Of a stretch of DNA of 64,000 nt, positions 1 through 10,053 are shown piece after piece. Each line of letters begins with the position of its first letter. Within the stretch, counting starts at the first letter, position 1. Under the pieces are notes generated by a model. It saw only the letters and a program-made list of their open reading frames with translations, was not told the DNA's origin and did no database searches. Location of the stretch: positions 179,509 through 243,508 of the forward strand of contig NZ_PKHX01000004.1 of the NCBI RefSeq assembly GCF_002848005.1, written 5' to 3'. Position numbers and translations under genes: made by a program. This DNA comes from Varibaculum cambriense (GTDB taxonomy: Bacteria > Actinomycetota > Actinomycetes > Actinomycetales > Actinomycetaceae).

Positions 1-686
1 CTGTCTTCTAGGGCATCGATCAGCCGCATTACCTGGCGATACTTTGCCAGATCCAGCTCTGCTTCGGTGGTAGCTTTCCACTGAGATTCTGCCGAGTCGT
101 AGTCAATGCCGGCATCTTGCAAGGCCTTGCGCACCTCAACCAGATTTGTGGGATCACAAATAATGGTGAAGTTTTCTGCGCCTTCCTCGACTTCCTCGGC
201 TCCCGCGTCCAGAACCGCCATCAAAATGGTATCTTCGTCTACGCCCTCGGCCTTAGCTACCTCAATAGCTCCGATCCGGTTGAATAGGTAGGAAACGGAA
301 CCAGGATCAGCCAGGTTGCCGCCGTTCTTACTAAAGGCTGTACGCACATCGGCAGCTGCCCGGTTCTTATTATCGGTAAGGCACTCTACCAGCATCGCTA
401 CCCCACCCGGGCCGTAACCTTCGTAGGAAATGGTCTGCCAGTCCGCGCCCCCGGCCTCGGCACCAGAACCGCGCGCTACTGCTCGTTTGATGTTATCGGC
501 AGGTACCGAGTTCTTTTTCGCCTTTTGAATCGCGTCAAAAAGGGTAGGGTTTCCCGCCGGATCGCCACCGCCAGTACGGGCTGCTACCTCGATATTCTTA
601 ATCAACCGGGCAAATAGTTTACCCCGCTTAGCGTCGATTGCCGCTTTCTTATGTTTGGTGGTAGCCCACTTTGAGTGACCCGACAT
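1..686 (-). CDS. yebC: YebC/PmpR-family regulator (3' end outside window)
   Basis: YebC/TACO1-family protein, known as a DNA-binding regulator and, more recently, as a factor helping ribosomes through difficult sequences. The reverse strand opens [20 protein letters not shown], the family's near-invariant start, and continues with typical family text such as [15 protein letters not shown] and [10 protein letters not shown]. About 228 codons are present and the frame runs off the left edge without a stop; the family is usually about 250 residues, so only the C-terminal tip is missing. The start ATG follows an AAGGAG-like site. The mycobacterial homologue lies in the same chromosomal neighbourhood as pimA, which fits the genes to the right. 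Confidence 0.95.
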   Translation of the reverse strand, partial: MSGHSKWATTKHKKAAIDAKRGKLFARLIKNIEVAARTGGGDPAGNPTLFDAIQKAKKNSVPADNIKRAVARGSGAEAGGADWQTISYEGYGPGGVAMLVECLTDNKNRAAADVRTAFSKNGGNLADPGSVSYLFNRIGAIEVAKAEGVDEDTILMAVLDAGAEEVEEGAENFTIICDPTNLVEVRKALQDAGIDYDSAESQWKATTEAELDLAKYRQVMRLIDALED

Positions 687-775
687 TCGCTCTCCTTAAG
701 TTCCTCTCGCGCAATTAATTTTCAAAATACCAAGCCTGATTTTAGCGCTTTTGCACCCTAACCGTCTAAAAAGCC

Positions 776-1414
776 TTAATCGTAGACGCTGCCGCAGCTG
801 CCATCCCAACCGCTAGCCCACTGCTGAGCCAGTTCCGGCAGACAGTTAGGGTAGATAGTTTCCCGCTCGCCTAAGTGCTTTAGTTCCGTAAGGGGAACCC
901 AGCGGATATCTTCTAAAAGTTGCTTTTCCGAGGGCGTCCACTGGGCGGGAACAGTCCGGGGTGCATCTGCTTTTATGCGCACTAAGAAAAAATGTTCTGC
1001 CTGGATAGCCCAAAGTTTACGGAACTTTAGCAAAGATTCCCGGTAAAGTACCGGGCCTTGCAACTGATCACGGTCAAGGGTGATTCCAGTTTCTTCTTTA
1101 AATTCCCGCAGAGCCGCCTGTTCGCGGGTTTCTCCGCCTTCAATTCCCCCTCCGGGGGTAAACCACCAGCGATGGGTGGGATCAGAAAAATCATGACCAC
1201 TGATCAAGAGGACGCGCCCTTGAGAATCAAACGACACTATCCGGGCAGCGTGGCGACCGGGGTAACCATCCTTATCGACTGGCCAGTCCGGCCCGAGCGG
1301 ATTATCTCCTTTAGGCGGAAAAGGATTCGGGAGCGGACGCGGCACTCGAAAACCGGAGCTCACCCTAGGCTCGCCCCATACGATAGGCACCCACTGCGGT
1401 GCAGGCAGCAGCAA
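776..1414 (-). CDS. Nudix hydrolase
   Basis: Hydrolase of nucleoside-diphosphate-linked compounds; the substrate cannot be told from sequence. A complete Nudix box starts at about residue 90 (GGIEGGETREQAALREF, then KEETGI), carrying the metal-binding Glu residues in REFKEE. The mycobacterial gene in the same position beside pimA is also a Nudix protein, so this looks like conserved synteny. The ATG used here overlaps the upstream PrsW gene by 50 bases. A GTG near base 1363, right after the PrsW stop, is an alternative start that would remove 17 weakly conserved residues. Confidence 0.85.
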   Translation of the reverse strand: MLLPAPQWVPIVWGEPRVSSGFRVPRPLPNPFPPKGDNPLGPDWPVDKDGYPGRHAARIVSFDSQGRVLLISGHDFSDPTHRWWFTPGGGIEGGETREQAALREFKEETGITLDRDQLQGPVLYRESLLKFRKLWAIQAEHFFLVRIKADAPRTVPAQWTPSEKQLLEDIRWVPLTELKHLGERETIYPNCLPELAQQWASGWDGSCGSVYD

Positions 1415-2705
1415 AATGCCTGCGAGCCGCCAGTAACTTCTTCACTGACTCTTCGTTTTCTTTCTGGGTACCTTCGGAGAGCCCGCGGTGAGAACTGGCT
1501 ACATAGTTAAGCGCCAAAACCGTCGCCACCTGTTGGAATTCCGATAGTGCGCGGCGAGCTGCGGGCGAAATAGTGCGAGCTGAACGCCGAGCCCGGCGCC
1601 TCCCCGAAAGGGAACAGAGCATTTGGGATTCGCGAACATCAATCCAGCCAGCCGCGATATAGGCTTGGAGGCCATTTTCGATGGCGTTGCGTTGGCGCAC
1701 CGACACTACCAGGTTAATTACTAGCCAAGTGATGAACATCGGCCCCCAGAAAAACACATAGGAAACCACAAACAGCAGCGCCGAATAGGTGGCTAATCCG
1801 TTCCAGGCGGCATGCAAACAAATCGCAGAAACCAAACCGGAAACCGGCAGAATAATCCGCATTTTAGGCGAGGCAATGCGGGTAAGCGCCATCCCCACCG
1901 CGAGACCAAAAATCGAAGTGTAAACGGTGTGACCAAAGGGCCCTAGCATCGCCCGCATAAAGAAAACTACCGGGAGTTGTTCGTAAAAACGGGCAAAATA
2001 AAGCACGTTTTCCGTGAAAGCAAAGCCCGCGGCCAGAATCCCGGCAATCACTACCCCGTCGAGGGGACTTTTCACCGAGCGGCGCCTGGCCAACATAATG
2101 ATTACTACCCCGAGACCTTTTAAGGACTCTTCAACTATCGGAGCCACGATGGTAGCCAAGAGACCAAAAGATTGAAAAGGAGTGGGACCAAAATCTACCG
2201 ACTGTAGCTTCTCCCCGGAGAAGGTATTCAGCCCCAAAGCACATACGGAGGCGATCCCCGCCCCCCATAGGAAAGCTATTACTAGTAGCCACCACGGTTT
2301 TGGCGCCCAACGATCTAGCCACACCATCACAATTACCACGATCGCCATGGGCAATAAGGCAGCAATTACGGCGCCTATGGTGGTAGTGATGGATTCTTCC
2401 GAGGCCACAAAAAGCGCCAAATAGGTAAGTCCACCCCCGGCTGCTAGCAAACACAGTACTTCCAGCCAGGGAAAAGAACGCAAACGCGAAGTTCTGCTAG
2501 CTTTTTCTGCTCCCGGGTCTACCAGTAGCGGTTGGGCGGAAACCCGTTGGGAAACAGCGGGATGAGGAATCAGCGGATCCACGGGCAAACTGCGGGCATC
2601 AAAACTGTAACTAGCAACTAGCTGGTCGGTGACCGAAGGGTAGCTGGTGCCAGACTCAGGCAGCACCGGATTTGCCGGCAGATACCCGGGATTCGATTGG
2701 CTCAC
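1365..2705 (-). CDS. PrsW-family intramembrane metalloprotease
   Basis: Predicted glutamic-type or metal membrane protease of the PrsW family (the Bacillus member cleaves an anti-sigma factor). After an 80-residue hydrophilic N-terminus there are about eight membrane segments. The family motifs are visible: EESLK at about residue 192, FTEN about 40 residues on, FGHTVYTS, and HAAWNG. The C-terminal tail of about 100 residues is basic and hydrophilic. The gene sits between pimA and the Nudix gene, and its stop lies inside the Nudix reading frame, so the two are probably co-transcribed. No anti-sigma factor is encoded nearby, so the substrate is unknown. Confidence 0.85.
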   Translation of the reverse strand: MSQSNPGYLPANPVLPESGTSYPSVTDQLVASYSFDARSLPVDPLIPHPAVSQRVSAQPLLVDPGAEKASRTSRLRSFPWLEVLCLLAAGGGLTYLALFVASEESITTTIGAVIAALLPMAIVVIVMVWLDRWAPKPWWLLVIAFLWGAGIASVCALGLNTFSGEKLQSVDFGPTPFQSFGLLATIVAPIVEESLKGLGVVIIMLARRRSVKSPLDGVVIAGILAAGFAFTENVLYFARFYEQLPVVFFMRAMLGPFGHTVYTSIFGLAVGMALTRIASPKMRIILPVSGLVSAICLHAAWNGLATYSALLFVVSYVFFWGPMFITWLVINLVVSVRQRNAIENGLQAYIAAGWIDVRESQMLCSLSGRRRARRSARTISPAARRALSEFQQVATVLALNYVASSHRGLSEGTQKENEESVKKLLAARRHFAAACTAVGAYRMGRA

Positions 2706-2788
2706 CTAGTCCTCCTTTGTTGGGCTAACCCTAGTCTAACTTGTCTAACCTGGGAGATTATTTTTCTCCTAGGCATTTGCAAAACTAA

Positions 2789-3919
2789 CTAGCAGTTGCT
2801 GTGCCTGTCTTTATGTATTTCTTCTAGGCAGTGTTCATAAACCGCTAAAACTTGGTCAGTTACGTTCGACCAGTCATAACGCTTTGCGCCTTGGTGTCCA
2901 CAGCTGGCTAGCTGGGAGGCTGCTTCCCTATTGTCACACACTGCTAATAGTTCTTCAGCCAGCGAATTTGCGTCCTCGGAAGCAAAAATTTTACCTAGTC
3001 TCCCCTGCTCTAGGACTGCAGAAAACGCGGGAATCGAGGACGCAACTACCAGACAGTTAGCTGCCATGGCTTCTACCAGCACAATCCCGAAGGACTCTCC
3101 CCCGGTTTGCGGAGCGATATAGGCGGTGGCGGATTTAAAAAGAGACTTTTTTTCTTCTTCGCTAAGTGCCCCCAAGAACTCTACGCTGGTTCCAAAGGGC
3201 TCTAGAGCAGCGCGAGCGCGACTAGCGGTGCCGGGACCAGCAATTAAGAAGCGAGCGGCAGGATATTTTTCTAACACCATCGGAATGGCTGCTACCAGGA
3301 TCGACAGCCCTTTTCGAGGTTCATCTAGGCGCCCTAAGAAACAGAACACTGGTGATTGTTCGCTCTGTTGCCACTGGGGACTGGAACTTGCCCCTGCGAA
3401 CGCGGGAAAGTCAACCCCGTTGGGAATCACGGTAGCGTCCCCATCTTGGTAACGTTGCAAAGTACGCCGCGCCTCCTTAGAGACTGCGATTTGCGCGCTA
3501 AGTTTCTCTTTTATCGATTGCACCACCGGTTTACCCAGGGTATAGAGCAAAGATCTTTCCAAGGCAGCATGGAAAGTGCCTACCACCGGGCAGCGCGCAT
3601 GTTGCAGGGCGATTAAAGATACCGAGGGCGTGGCTGGTTCATGCACATGCAAAATATCGAAATCACTGGTGGTCACCCATTGGCGAGTGCGGGCTGCCAC
3701 TCGCGGTCCAAAGGCTAGACGAGCTACGGATCCGTTATAGGGAATCGCGAAAGTTTTTCCGGCGTTTACGAACCCGTCCTCGCTATATTCGGTTTCTACC
3801 GGGGCAAATACTGAAACTTCGTGGCCACGCCGCCGCAGTTCTTCTGCCTGGTCACGTACGTGAAACTGTACTCCACCCGGTACGTCGTAAGCATAGGGAC
3901 AAACGATTCCGATTTTCAT
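2789..3919 (-). CDS. pimA: Phosphatidylinositol mannosyltransferase PimA (GT4)
   Basis: Transfers mannose from GDP-mannose to the 2-position of phosphatidylinositol at the inner membrane face, the first step of PIM synthesis. The GT-B fold is evident: MKIGIVCPYAYDVPGGVQFH at the N-terminus with the acceptor-site glycine loop, and ESFGIVLVEAMA near residue 280, the E-x7-E nucleotide-sugar motif. Length of 376 is normal for PimA. The start overlaps the patA stop by four bases (ATGA), a translational coupling signal. The neighbours patA and pgsA supply the next and the previous steps, which makes this assignment firmer than for a generic GT4 enzyme. Confidence 0.92.
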   Translation of the reverse strand: MKIGIVCPYAYDVPGGVQFHVRDQAEELRRRGHEVSVFAPVETEYSEDGFVNAGKTFAIPYNGSVARLAFGPRVAARTRQWVTTSDFDILHVHEPATPSVSLIALQHARCPVVGTFHAALERSLLYTLGKPVVQSIKEKLSAQIAVSKEARRTLQRYQDGDATVIPNGVDFPAFAGASSSPQWQQSEQSPVFCFLGRLDEPRKGLSILVAAIPMVLEKYPAARFLIAGPGTASRARAALEPFGTSVEFLGALSEEEKKSLFKSATAYIAPQTGGESFGIVLVEAMAANCLVVASSIPAFSAVLEQGRLGKIFASEDANSLAEELLAVCDNREAASQLASCGHQGAKRYDWSNVTDQVLAVYEHCLEEIHKDRHSNC

Positions 3920-4866
3920 GGCTGGGTCTCCTGCCTGGCGCGCTGACGAGCGCGTGCTAAGCGCTCCGGATCTAAATCAGCTACAAATAATTTTTGCAGC
4001 ATGAACCAAGACTCGGGGGAATCCAAAATCATTTTCCCCACCCTGCTAGCCCATTCTTTAGTCATATTTTCTACTCTATCCGGCTTTATGGGACCGGAAA
4101 TATTTATCACTATGCCCCAGCGGGAACGAGCTGCTCCCCGGCGGGCGCGTCCTAACTTTTCCACAGAGATATGTCCACAGTAAAGCGGGGCATTAATTTT
4201 CTGGGCGAGGGCGACCGGACCCGCTGCTACTAGGGCTTTTGAGTTTCCCAGGGTAACTTCTACCCCCCGGCCAGTAATATCCCGGTCAGCGAGCAGAGGA
4301 ATCAAATAGTGTCCTTCCCCCGCGGCTGTCACTAGGTTAGCGAAAGGCTTTTCCCCTTTGGTGACCGCAATTATCCGCATATTAGCCTGTTGGCGTACTC
4401 GGGTAAACGCCTGGAACAGCGCTTCCGGTTTTACTTTTTCTGCCACGGTAAGGACCGGTATTGCTTCCTGGCTGGCAAAGTAACCCGCTAAATCCCAGTT
4501 TCCCGAATGGGTGAGTGCTAAGCACACATTGCCGCGGGCGCAGTCCTCCAGCAAAGATTCGCGATCCCCGGCAATCCGTACGCGCGCCAGAAGTTGGGAA
4601 TGAGAAAATCCCCCCAATAAAGCGGTTTCAGAAAATAACCGCATATAGCCTTTTAGACCCTGCCGCACAGTTTCTTCGATTTTGTTGTCTGCGATCCCTA
4701 AATGTCGCAGATTTTTCCGGTATTGCTGAGCCCCGGAGGTATCGATTCGGTAGAGCACTTCCCCGATCAGATTGCCGATTCCCTGGGCTAGGGGAAGTGG
4801 TACTTTCGACAGCAGTTTTAAGCCTGCCCGCGCAAGTTTTTCACTCGAAAAAATCCCAGTTTTCAC
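3916..4866 (-). CDS. patA: Phosphatidylinositol mannoside acyltransferase
   Basis: LPLAT/HtrB-family acyltransferase that puts a fatty acyl chain on the mannose of PIM1/PIM2. The catalytic H-x4-D motif is present as HSGNWD near residue 120, in the context LALTHSGNWDLAGYF. Length 316 fits mycobacterial PatA. It starts with GTG immediately after the pgsA stop (TAAGTG) and ends overlapping pimA, so it is embedded in one operon with both. The fold is shared with lipid A acyltransferases, but a PIM role follows from context in a Gram-positive envelope. Confidence 0.9.
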   Translation of the reverse strand: MKTGIFSSEKLARAGLKLLSKVPLPLAQGIGNLIGEVLYRIDTSGAQQYRKNLRHLGIADNKIEETVRQGLKGYMRLFSETALLGGFSHSQLLARVRIAGDRESLLEDCARGNVCLALTHSGNWDLAGYFASQEAIPVLTVAEKVKPEALFQAFTRVRQQANMRIIAVTKGEKPFANLVTAAGEGHYLIPLLADRDITGRGVEVTLGNSKALVAAGPVALAQKINAPLYCGHISVEKLGRARRGAARSRWGIVINISGPIKPDRVENMTKEWASRVGKMILDSPESWFMLQKLFVADLDPERLARARQRARQETQP

Positions 4867-5481
4867 TTACTTTAGGTGCTTTCTGACGTACATGATTCTT
4901 TGCCCGACGGTAATAAAGCTAGCGAAAGCAACCCAAGACAGGGCGAGCGGGAAACAGATCAAAGGAGCGCCCAAGTCAGTTATTCCGGCGCCCACCAGGG
5001 CAACCACTAGGCGGTCGGTACGCTCCCCGATCCCGACTTTGGCAACTACCCCGAGGGCTTCACCGCGCGCCCGCACGTAGGGCACCGCTCCTGCTCCCAC
5101 CAGAGCGCAGATAGCAGCGATGATGGTGCTGGTACGGATTCCTCCTGGAGCCATGCCACTAATCGCCCAATAAAGTAGGGATCCAAAAATCGCGCCATCC
5201 GCCAAACGATCAAGAGAAGAATCCAGGAAGGCTCCAAACTCGCTGGTCTGATTGGTAAGCCGCGCGAGCACCCCATCTAGGGAATCGGCGAAGGCAGTAA
5301 CGCCGATCAGGATTCCCCCGAGTGCTAAATATCCCCGCGCCAACAAGCCGATAGCTAAGGCCATATTGATTACGGTACCGGCAACAGTAACCATATTGGG
5401 GGTCACGCCCGCTTTAGCCAGTAGCTTGGCGGGGGCGGTGAAAATAGCGCTAGCTAGACCTCGTCCATGATTTCCCAGCAT
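4867..5481 (-). CDS. pgsA: Phosphatidylinositol phosphate synthase (CDP-alcohol phosphatidyltransferase)
   Basis: Integral membrane enzyme that joins CDP-diacylglycerol to inositol phosphate, giving PI-phosphate, the precursor of PI and PIMs. The CDP-alcohol signature D-G-x2-A-R-x8-G-x3-D-x3-D is seen as DGVLARLTNQTSEFGAFLDS followed by SLD at about residues 69-91. Roughly five to six hydrophobic segments cover the rest. The gene lies one base from patA and three bases from the HIT gene. The paralogous PgsA for phosphatidylglycerol has the same signature; the PIM neighbours favour the inositol enzyme. Confidence 0.9.
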   Translation of the reverse strand: MLGNHGRGLASAIFTAPAKLLAKAGVTPNMVTVAGTVINMALAIGLLARGYLALGGILIGVTAFADSLDGVLARLTNQTSEFGAFLDSSLDRLADGAIFGSLLYWAISGMAPGGIRTSTIIAAICALVGAGAVPYVRARGEALGVVAKVGIGERTDRLVVALVGAGITDLGAPLICFPLALSWVAFASFITVGQRIMYVRKHLK

Positions 5482-5484
5482 TAA

Positions 5485-6048
5485 CTACCCCTGCCAGCCG
5501 TTAGCCAATTGTTCACGTGCCTGCCCTAAAAGCTGCGGCACTGCTTTGGTACGGGCAATCAAGGGGAAGAAATTAGCGTCGCCAGCCCAGCGGGGAACGA
5601 TATGTTGATGCAGGTGTCCGGCGATGCCGGCTCCGGCAACTTCCCCTTGATTCATCCCTAAGTTAAAACCGGCGGGGTTCGCCACCTTTTTCAAGGTTCT
5701 AATGGCCTGCGCAGTTACTTCCCCGAATTCGGCGCGCTCGTCCGCGTCCAGGTCAATGTATTCAGATACATGCCGGTAGGGGCAAATCAACATATGCCCC
5801 GAGTTGTAGGGGAACAGGTTCATGAGCGCGAAGACTTTTTCTCCCCGATAAACAATCAGGGCGTCCTCATCGCTGCGATGGGGGGCGGCACAAAAGGGGC
5901 AGTCTTCACTCTTCTTTGTGGCCGGACGCTCCTGACCAGAAATATAAACCTGGCGATGGGGAGTCCACAGACGGTGGAAGGCGTCGGGAACTCCCCCGAA
6001 GCAGCGAGAATCTTCGGTCGGCAGCGCGCTAGAATCCGGCGAGGTCAT
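5485..6048 (-). CDS. HIT-domain nucleotide phosphorylase/hydrolase
   Basis: Histidine-triad protein; the mycobacterial protein at the same locus (between thrS and pgsA) is a diadenosine tetraphosphate phosphorylase. The triad appears as HLHQHIVPRW near residue 143, and the GHMLICPYRH stretch is characteristic. A CPFCAAPH segment near residue 50 carries two cysteines and a histidine that may bind zinc. It lies between thrS and pgsA with 3-base gaps. Because aminoacyl-tRNA synthetases make Ap4A, linkage to thrS is functionally plausible, though the lipid link is unexplained. Confidence 0.88.
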   Translation of the reverse strand: MTSPDSSALPTEDSRCFGGVPDAFHRLWTPHRQVYISGQERPATKKSEDCPFCAAPHRSDEDALIVYRGEKVFALMNLFPYNSGHMLICPYRHVSEYIDLDADERAEFGEVTAQAIRTLKKVANPAGFNLGMNQGEVAGAGIAGHLHQHIVPRWAGDANFFPLIARTKAVPQLLGQAREQLANGWQG

Positions 6049-6051
6049 CAG

Positions 6052-8061
6052 CTATTTCCGTTCTGCGATTGCGGCAGTGATCTTATTGATTGCTTCCTCG
6101 ATTGGCACCCCGTTTTCTTGGCTGCCGTCGCGGTAACGGAAGGAAACCGCCCCCGCCTCGGCGTCCTCTCCCCCGGCAATCAGGGTAAAGGGGATTTTAT
6201 CTTTAGAGGCATTACGGATTTTCTTGCCAAAGCGATCATCGGAGGTATCGACCTCGACTCGCACCCCTTGTTTGCGTAACTGCTCAGCAACCTTGAATAG
6301 GTAGTCGTTGAAGGCTTCGGCTACCGGTACGCAGCGCACCTGGACCGGTGCCAGCCAGGCGGGGAAGGCACCGGCATAGTGTTCCAGCAGTACCCCGAAG
6401 AAGCGTTCTATCGAGCCGAAGAGGGCGCGATGAATCATCACTGGACGCTGGTGAGAACCATCGGCAGCGGTGTAGGTAAGGTCGAAACGTTCCGGCAGGT
6501 TGAAGTCCAATTGAATAGTGGACATTTGCCAGGTGCGTCCGATCGCGTCCTTAGCTTGTACCGAGATTTTTGGCCCGTAGAAGGCGGCTCCGCCCGGATC
6601 CGGGACTAGTTTCAGTCCCGAAGCGGTCGCTACCTCCTCCAAGGTGCGGGTAGCTTCTTCCCAAGTGTCATCGTCACCTACGAATTTGTCGGGATTCTTG
6701 GTGGACAGCTCCAGATAGAAATCCTCTAGCCCAAAATCTTTTAACAGATCGAGGACGAAAGTAAGCAGGCTGGCCAGCTCATCGCGCATCTGTTCGCGGG
6801 TGCAGTAAATGTGGGAATCGTCTTGCGTGAATCCGCGAGCGCGGGTAAGTCCGTGCACCACCCCAGATTTTTCGTAGCGATAAACGGTACCGAACTCGAA
6901 AAGCCGCAGCGGCAGTTCGCGGTAAGAACGCCCCTTGGAAGCAAAAATCAGGTTATGCATGGGGCAGTTCATAGGTTTCAGGTAGTAGTCTTGCCCCTGC
7001 TTGGTAATATTACCTTCCTGGTCATGCTCTTCATCTAGGTGCATGGGCGGATACATGCCATCTGCATACCAATCCAGGTGGCCAGAGGTTTTGAACAGAT
7101 CGGCTTTGGTGATGTGGGGGCTGTAAACGAAGGAATATCCGGATTCGATATGCCGCTTGCGGGAGTATTCTTCCATTTCGTTGCGGATAATCGCGCCTTT
7201 GGGGTGGAATACCGGCAGGCCGGAGCCAATCTCGTCCGGGAAAGAGAACAGATCCAGTTCGCGTCCCAGTTTGCGGTGATCGCGCCGCTCAGCTTCGCGC
7301 ATACGGGTTTGATAGGCAACTAGATCATCTTTGCTGGCCCAAGCGGTGCCATAGATGCGTTGCAGGTGATCATTGGCTTGATTGCCCTTCCAATAGGCGG
7401 CGGAAGATTTGGTGAGGGCGAACCCGTTACCGATATAGCGAGTGTTCGGTACATGCGGGCCGCGGCACAGATCCTTCCAGGCGCATTCGCCGGAACGCTC
7501 CACATTGTCATAAATGGTTAGGGTTCCAGCTCCTACCTCTACGCTGGCACCTTCCGCTTGGTCAGGCCCGTGACCTTTGGATTCGATCAGTTCCAGTTTG
7601 TAGGGTTGATCGGCAAGTTCGCGACGGGCTTCCTCGTCGCTTACTTCCCGGCGCACAAAACGCTGCCCGCTTTTAACGATTTTCTTCATCCGTTTTTCCA
7701 GGTCTTTTAGCAGCTCGGGAGTTACCGGATCGATATTGCCGAAATCGTAGTAAAAACCGTCAGTGATGTAGGGGCCGACTCCCAGGTTGGCATCGGGGTA
7801 AACCTGCTGCACCGCTTGGGCGAGGACGTGGGTGGTGGAGTGGCGAATAATTTCCAGTCCCGCTTCACTATCAGCGGTAATCGGTTCTACCTGTGCCCCT
7901 TCGGGAAGGGTTCGCGCCAGGTCCCAGGGTTCGCCCGCGACCAGCATCGCTACCACGCTGCGGTCCTTGCCCCACAAATCCAGGCCGGTGCAAGTGGCAG
8001 CTACCTCTTTAGTCTCCCCTGCAATCTGGACGTTGATTAGCCCTGCTGCCTGTGCTGCCAC
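6052..8061 (-). CDS. thrS: Threonyl-tRNA synthetase
   Basis: Charges tRNA(Thr) in the cytoplasm. The 669 residues hold an N-terminal TGS-like domain, the editing domain with [11 protein letters not shown] near residue 70, the class II catalytic core ([10 protein letters not shown], with Zn ligand Cys, and [17 protein letters not shown], motif 2) and an anticodon-binding C-terminus. It is the first gene of the run leading into the HIT and PIM genes. I see no T-box-like leader in the short 51-base gap to the divergent gluQ gene. Confidence 0.97.
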   Translation of the reverse strand: MAAQAAGLINVQIAGETKEVAATCTGLDLWGKDRSVVAMLVAGEPWDLARTLPEGAQVEPITADSEAGLEIIRHSTTHVLAQAVQQVYPDANLGVGPYITDGFYYDFGNIDPVTPELLKDLEKRMKKIVKSGQRFVRREVSDEEARRELADQPYKLELIESKGHGPDQAEGASVEVGAGTLTIYDNVERSGECAWKDLCRGPHVPNTRYIGNGFALTKSSAAYWKGNQANDHLQRIYGTAWASKDDLVAYQTRMREAERRDHRKLGRELDLFSFPDEIGSGLPVFHPKGAIIRNEMEEYSRKRHIESGYSFVYSPHITKADLFKTSGHLDWYADGMYPPMHLDEEHDQEGNITKQGQDYYLKPMNCPMHNLIFASKGRSYRELPLRLFEFGTVYRYEKSGVVHGLTRARGFTQDDSHIYCTREQMRDELASLLTFVLDLLKDFGLEDFYLELSTKNPDKFVGDDDTWEEATRTLEEVATASGLKLVPDPGGAAFYGPKISVQAKDAIGRTWQMSTIQLDFNLPERFDLTYTAADGSHQRPVMIHRALFGSIERFFGVLLEHYAGAFPAWLAPVQVRCVPVAEAFNDYLFKVAEQLRKQGVRVEVDTSDDRFGKKIRNASKDKIPFTLIAGGEDAEAGAVSFRYRDGSQENGVPIEEAINKITAAIAERK

Positions 8062-8112
8062 GTTTGATCCTCCTAGTTACGGATTAAGTTATTACCTGGC
8101 TATTCTACCTAG

Positions 8113-9075
8113 GTGCTCATTGCGATTAAAATGAAGCCGTTTCTACTTACCCTACTAGCGGAGGGCAGTTTTACGCTCGTTGGTCGTTATGCACCCAGTC
8201 CTACTGGCGCTTTGCATTTGGGGAATCTGCGCACCGCCCTGATTGGGTGGGCGCTGGCTCGGCAAAGCGGCGGGCGTTTTGTGCTGCGTTTTGAGGATTT
8301 AGATGCCCGTTCCCGTGAGCCTTTCCGTGCCCTGCAGCTGGCAGATTTAGCGGCTCTCGGGATTGATTGGGACGGAGAACCTTTGGTGCAATCAAGTTGT
8401 CTCCGGCGTTATGAGGAGGCGCTTGCGCAGCTAGAAGCGGCGGGGCTGGTTTATGAATGTTACTGTTCGCGCCGGGAGCTATCGCAAATTGCTTCGGCCC
8501 CGCATACTCCTCCGGGAGCATATCCGGGGTATTGCCGCGATCTCACCCCTGCCGAGCGCGCCCGAAAGCGGGAAGAACTTTCAAAAGTAGGACGCGGCCC
8601 TGCGCTTCGCCTGCGCAGCAATCAAGAAACTTTGACCTTCACGGATGCGGTTTACGGGCTCCAGACCGGGGTAGTTGATGATTTCGTGCTCCGCCGCTCG
8701 GACGGAGTGTTTTCCTATAACTTTGTTTGTGTAGTTGATGATGCCTATCAAGGGGTAACCCAGGTGTGCCGCGGCCGGGACTTGCTTTCTTCGGTTGCCC
8801 GGCAGAACTATCTGCATCAGTTATTGGGTTCTACCCCGCCCAACTGGGTGCACGTTCCCCTGGTGCTGAATCAAAAAGGAGAGCGGCTAGCCAAACGGGA
8901 TGGAGCGGTAACTTTGGCTGAACTTGGAGAGCGCGGGGTGAATAGTGCTGAAATCTTGAGGTTGCTTTCTAGTTCCTTAGGGTTTGCCCCGGTGGAAACA
9001 GCTAGCCAGTTCTGCCAGCAGTTTGACCTGTCGAAAATGTGCCGGGAAGATTGGCGTTTTCTTCCCCCGCGTTAG
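8113..9075 (+). CDS. gluQ: Glutamyl-Q tRNA(Asp) synthetase
   Basis: Truncated GluRS paralogue that attaches glutamate to the queuosine base at position 34 of tRNA(Asp). The HIGH-type region reads RYAPSPTGALHLGNLRTAL, and the four zinc ligands are seen in CYCSRRE followed by the YPGYC segment. The KMSKS counterpart is LAKRDG. It has no anticodon-binding domain: 320 residues against 510 for the gltX product in this window. A full-length GltX elsewhere and queuosine genes tgt/yhhQ 4 kb away support GluQ. The start is GTG at the first position or ATG six codons later; neither has a clear ribosome site. Confidence 0.9.
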   Translation: MLIAIKMKPFLLTLLAEGSFTLVGRYAPSPTGALHLGNLRTALIGWALARQSGGRFVLRFEDLDARSREPFRALQLADLAALGIDWDGEPLVQSSCLRRYEEALAQLEAAGLVYECYCSRRELSQIASAPHTPPGAYPGYCRDLTPAERARKREELSKVGRGPALRLRSNQETLTFTDAVYGLQTGVVDDFVLRRSDGVFSYNFVCVVDDAYQGVTQVCRGRDLLSSVARQNYLHQLLGSTPPNWVHVPLVLNQKGERLAKRDGAVTLAELGERGVNSAEILRLLSSSLGFAPVETASQFCQQFDLSKMCREDWRFLPPR

Positions 9076-9087
9076 GGAAACAGTGGT

Positions 9088-9999
9088 TTAGGAAGAAAAC
9101 ACCTGTTGGATACCTTGTTCGCGCATGATCTGTTTCGCTGCCTCTACCTGCTCTTTAGTGGGCACCGGGGTATCTGCTAGATGATAGTCCAACCCCAGGT
9201 TTTCCCATTTGTCCCGAGCCATCTGATGGAACGGTAAGATCTCGAGGCGTTCCAGATTTGGCCAACGCTGGGCAATCTGTGCTACTTTCGCAATATTTTC
9301 TGGGTCATCGGTTAGCCCAGGAACCAATACGAAGCGCACCCACACCGGGACTTTGGCTTCAGCTAGGCGATCGCCAAAAGTAATCGTAGGGGCGAGGACG
9401 CGTCCAGTCACTTGCTGGTAGGTGGCTTCGTCTCCGCTTTTAACATCCAGGAGCACTAAATCCAGATTATCCAGGTCGGCAGAATTCAAATTAGCACCTA
9501 AGAATCCCGAAGTGTCGAGGCAAGTATGGATACCTTCCTGGTGACAGCGTCGCAGCAGGTTTCGCACAAAAGTCATCTGCATTAAGGCCTCTCCCCCAGA
9601 AATAGTCAGTCCCCCTCCGGTGACCTTAAAAATAGCGCGATAACGTGTTACCAGCTTAAACACATCGGTAAGAGTGACGGTATGGCCAGAACGCATCTGG
9701 AAAGTATCCGGGTTGTGGCAGTACTGGCAGCGCAGGGGGCAGCCTGATAAAAACAGAGTAAGCCGGGTACCGGGGCCGTCTACGGCAGTCACCAGTTCCC
9801 AGGAGTGCACTGAAGCTAGCTTGCCTTCGCGGACAGCCTGGTTGTGCTGGGAGTGGCTCATCTCGGGGGCTTCTCTTAGCGCTCCTAAACCGGAACCGCG
9901 CGTACGAGGAACTTGCTCTTCTAACGGCTCGGGAGCATATTCTCCGGTAATCCCATCAGCACTGACGCTGATATTTTCGGCACCGCCAGTTATTTCCAT
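9088..9999 (-). CDS. pflA: Pyruvate formate-lyase activating enzyme (radical SAM)
   Basis: Uses a [4Fe-4S] cluster and S-adenosylmethionine to abstract hydrogen from the PFL glycine. The cluster motif C-x3-C-x2-C is LSGCPLRCQYCHNPDTF at about residue 85; the GGGLTISGGE stretch is the SAM-contacting motif. The first 50-60 residues are a hydrophilic extension not needed for the core fold, so translation may begin at an internal ATG (MSHSQ, near residue 48). It is the last gene of the pfl module; its target glycine lies in the separate 83-residue protein encoded just upstream. Confidence 0.94.
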   Translation of the reverse strand: MEITGGAENISVSADGITGEYAPEPLEEQVPRTRGSGLGALREAPEMSHSQHNQAVREGKLASVHSWELVTAVDGPGTRLTLFLSGCPLRCQYCHNPDTFQMRSGHTVTLTDVFKLVTRYRAIFKVTGGGLTISGGEALMQMTFVRNLLRRCHQEGIHTCLDTSGFLGANLNSADLDNLDLVLLDVKSGDEATYQQVTGRVLAPTITFGDRLAEAKVPVWVRFVLVPGLTDDPENIAKVAQIAQRWPNLERLEILPFHQMARDKWENLGLDYHLADTPVPTKEQVEAAKQIMREQGIQQVFSS

Positions 10000-10053
10000 T
10001 AGCCCCGCCTTGTCTGTTTCCCTTTGGTAACTACTCCATTTTGTTTATGGTGA

